A DNA stretch of 7,233 nucleotides from Chloroflexota bacterium (GTDB lineage: Bacteria > Chloroflexota > Dehalococcoidia > Lucifugimonadales > JADFKI01): the NCBI GenBank assembly GCA_022565015.1, contig JADFKI010000203.1, positions 1-7,233 on the forward strand. Direction: 5' to 3'. Positions 5,720 through 7,233 of the stretch are shown piece by piece. The notes under the pieces were generated by a model, which was not told the origin of the DNA, did no database searches, and saw nothing but the letters and a program-made list of their open reading frames with translations. The translations under genes and the position numbers were made by a program. Each line of letters opens with the position of its first letter. Positions within the stretch are counted from its first letter, which is position 1.

Positions 5720-6960
5720 CCCTTCAGCCCCTCCTTCGAGGGGCCGTCCTGGACTGCTAAATCGGGTCCCATAGGCTCTACATGGCCATTCACGACCAGA
5801 CTTCCCTGCATTTCCGAAAGGAATCTGCCCTCTATGGGGCCGAGGTCGGTGGTCGTAATAAAGGTCTGCTGGTACGCGCCCAGGTGCTCCAAAACCTGGG
5901 CTCGTCTGCCTGCGTCCAGCTCCGACAGCACGTCGTCCAACAATATGACAGGCTCGTCGCCCCTCTGCTCCTTCAGGTAGTCTGCCTCCGCCAGCTTCAA
6001 GGCAAGCACTGCTGTACGCGCCTGGCCCCGCGATGCATAGGCCCCGGCGTCCAGGCCGTCAACCAGCACCTGCAGGTCGTCCCGATGGGGACCGGATACG
6101 GTAACGCCCTGGGCCGTCTCCCTCTGGCGCCTGTCCTCGATCGCGCCGCGTATGTCCCGAGCCAAAGATTCGGCGGTCGCGTCGCCGGTCAGCGCGACGT
6201 TGGGGCGATATATAACCTCCAATGCCTCCCCCTTGCCGCTTAGCCGCCAGTGTATCGGACCGGCCACCTCGGACAGCCTGCCCACCGTCGTGATGCGTCG
6301 CGCCATGATGCACGACCCCTCCACGATCAGCTCTTCGTCCCAGAATTCCAACTCGGCCGGCATTGCCGACCCCACTCTCAGCGATTTCAATAGATGGTTA
6401 CGCTGCTGAACAATTCGCTGGTAGCGCTGTAACGACCGCAGGTAGCCGGGATCGAGCTGAGAAATGAGTATGTCCAGGTAGCGGCGGCGCACGGACGGGG
6501 AGCCGTATATCAGGTCCAGGTCGTCTGCGCTGAACATCACGGCATTGAGCTGCCCGATGAGGCCCGATGCCCTGCGGGGCGCCCCGTTTACGCGAAAATA
6601 CTTCTGAACGGTGATCGAGTCCGTGTAGGAAGGACTGTCGTCTTCGCCGTCCTGCTCAGTATTCGAAGGGTCCGTGAGCCTGCTCTGAAAGTCCACCTGC
6701 AGTCGCAGGGAATCGCCGTTTCGGTCTACCTCGGCCGCCACGCGAGAGTAGGTATCGGCTGAAATGGACTGCTTACGGACGAGCTCACGGTCCGTGGAGG
6801 CCCGGGCCGATTTCGCAATGGCCAGCAGGTAGATTGCCTCGAGCAGGTTGCTTTTACCCTGGCCGTTCTCACCTTTGAAAAGCAACATTCCAGGGCCAAA
6901 ATTCAGGTCCAGTTTCTCATAGTTGCGAAAATTCCGCAGACTCAGGCGGCTGATGTAAAT
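5716..6960 (-). CDS. recF: DNA replication and repair protein RecF, apparent ATT start
   Basis: RecF is an ABC-type ATPase that binds gapped DNA and, with RecO and RecR, loads RecA. The Walker A motif is GENGQGKS (residues 30-37), the family block GPHRDDL lies at 290-296, and the ABC signature ASRGQ is near 309-313. Walker B is VILLDD (338-343), followed by VLSELD. The block VMFSADDLDLIYGSP is also typical. An acidic linker (about 96-112) and a tail of about 20 residues are lineage-specific additions. The first in-frame ATG (6888) would remove the first beta strand. Upstream codons read IYISRLSLRNFRNYE, matching the MYI...L...NFRNYE start of RecF proteins. No ATG, GTG or TTG occurs between the upstream stop (7005-7003) and 6888. 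GAGGTG lies five bases before the ATT at 6960, so ATT is taken as the start, giving 414 residues. A sequencing error or mutation of ATG remains possible. The gene is first in a probable operon with the sirtuin. Confidence 0.93.
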   Translation of the reverse strand: MYISRLSLRNFRNYEKLDLNFGPGMLLFKGENGQGKSNLLEAIYLLAIAKSARASTDRELVRKQSISADTYSRVAAEVDRNGDSLRLQVDFQSRLTDPSNTEQDGEDDSPSYTDSITVQKYFRVNGAPRRASGLIGQLNAVMFSADDLDLIYGSPSVRRRYLDILISQLDPGYLRSLQRYQRIVQQRNHLLKSLRVGSAMPAELEFWDEELIVEGSCIMARRITTVGRLSEVAGPIHWRLSGKGEALEVIYRPNVALTGDATAESLARDIRGAIEDRRQRETAQGVTVSGPHRDDLQVLVDGLDAGAYASRGQARTAVLALKLAEADYLKEQRGDEPVILLDDVLSELDAGRRAQVLEHLGAYQQTFITTTDLGPIEGRFLSEMQGSLVVNGHVEPMGPDLAVQDGPSKEGLKG

Positions 6961-6965
6961 GGGAG

Positions 6966-6971
6966 CACCTC
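6966..6971 (-). promoter_or_regulatory. Ribosome-binding site that sets the recF start
   Basis: The minus strand reads GAGGTG at 6971-6966, then the five-base spacer CTCCC, then ATT at 6960-6958. The match and spacing are near ideal, whereas nothing similar precedes the first in-frame ATG at 6888. This site, with the conserved residues encoded right after it, decides the start in favour of ATT. Confidence 0.75.
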
Positions 6972-7046
6972 GCGGCGCAGGCGGTATGGAACTGCCACGA
7001 TTTTAGCATAGATGGTAAACTGACCAGGCTAAATAACGAGCTACTC
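6972..7046. promoter_or_regulatory. Divergent promoter region of recF and cofD
   Basis: recF and cofD are transcribed away from each other with 96 bases between their starts, so both promoters must lie here or slightly inside the genes. The AT-rich core is about 7000-7036. TAAAAT on the minus strand (7005-7000) and TAAATA on the plus strand (7030-7035) could serve as -10 elements, but neither has a good -35 partner. This call rests on gene arrangement rather than on motifs. Confidence 0.35.
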
Positions 7047-7056
7047 GAGAGGGTGG

Positions 7057-7233
7057 ATGAACACACCTGTACTGGCATTGGCGGGCGGCGTCGGAGGAGC
7101 GAAGCTGGCCCTGGGGCTATCCAGGGTCTTGTCGCCGGACGAGCTCACCGTCGTCGTTAACACGGGCGACGACGAGGAGTTCCACGGCCTGCACGTGTCA
7201 CCCGATCTCGATACGGTCATGTACGCCCTGGCG
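7057..7233 (+). CDS. cofD: 2-phospho-L-lactate transferase CofD/FbiA, N-terminal part
   Basis: CofD (FbiA) joins the deazaflavin Fo to the activated phospholactate or phosphoenolpyruvate guanosine diphosphate, making F420-0 or its dehydro form in the cytoplasm. Only the first 59 residues are in the window, and the frame is open at the right edge. The glycine-rich start VLALAGGVGGAKLALGL (5-21) and the blocks VVVNTGDDEEFHGLHVSPDLDTV are characteristic of the family; the full protein is usually about 310-330 residues. The ATG at 7057 is preceded by GAGAGGG (7047-7053), a fair ribosome-binding site. The sequence is intact so far, suggesting that the organism makes F420. Other F420 genes would be expected beyond the edge, but cannot be seen. 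Confidence 0.95.
   Translation, partial: MNTPVLALAGGVGGAKLALGLSRVLSPDELTVVVNTGDDEEFHGLHVSPDLDTVMYALA

Noticed and set aside
1..7233. tRNA, rRNA, CRISPR array, insertion sequence or attachment site
   Set aside because: Reading both strands showed no cloverleaf or rRNA-like stretch, no regularly spaced direct repeats, no transposase fragment and no flanking target duplications.

Overview
This window looks like part of a free-living bacterial chromosome. The best guess is Chloroflexota (Dehalococcoidia/SAR202-like), with Actinobacteria as the alternative. This rests on a coenzyme F420 gene (cofD) beside recF, and on a very large MalT-like ATPase/TPR regulator ending in a SARP/BTAD module. Both are typical of those lineages, but no taxonomic marker is present, so the assignment is an inference. 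Coding DNA is moderately GC-rich and several intergenic stretches are clearly AT-rich. All complete genes read on the minus strand; only cofD, cut by the right edge, reads on the plus strand.

Layout from left to right. Bases 1-296 hold no supported gene. A textbook rho-independent terminator (297-322, minus) closes an unrecognised 168-residue gene (354-860, minus), whose upstream region carries two inverted repeats. Bases 861-1443 are not empty: they hold an unlisted 34-codon gene (1171-1275, minus) for a basic, then strongly hydrophobic, signal-peptide-like peptide. It has a near-perfect Shine-Dalgarno sequence and a GC-rich terminator-like end. Next comes a 1069-residue STAND ATPase/TPR/BTAD transcriptional regulator (1444-4653, minus). 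A 271-base spacer with a bulged 11-bp inverted repeat separates it from a sirtuin (4925-5719) and recF (5716-6960), which overlap by ATGA and look translationally coupled. A 96-base divergent spacer leads to cofD (7057 to the edge).

How the genes may work together. recF and the sirtuin form a probable two-gene operon joining DNA-gap repair with NAD-dependent protein deacylation. The regulator and the small peptide gene are adjacent and on the same strand, so the regulator may control, or sense, the peptide; this is inference only. cofD belongs to F420 biosynthesis and is transcribed away from recF.

The two observations most worth checking are the apparent ATT start codon of recF, which restores the conserved N-terminus behind a good ribosome-binding site, and the 34-residue peptide gene.
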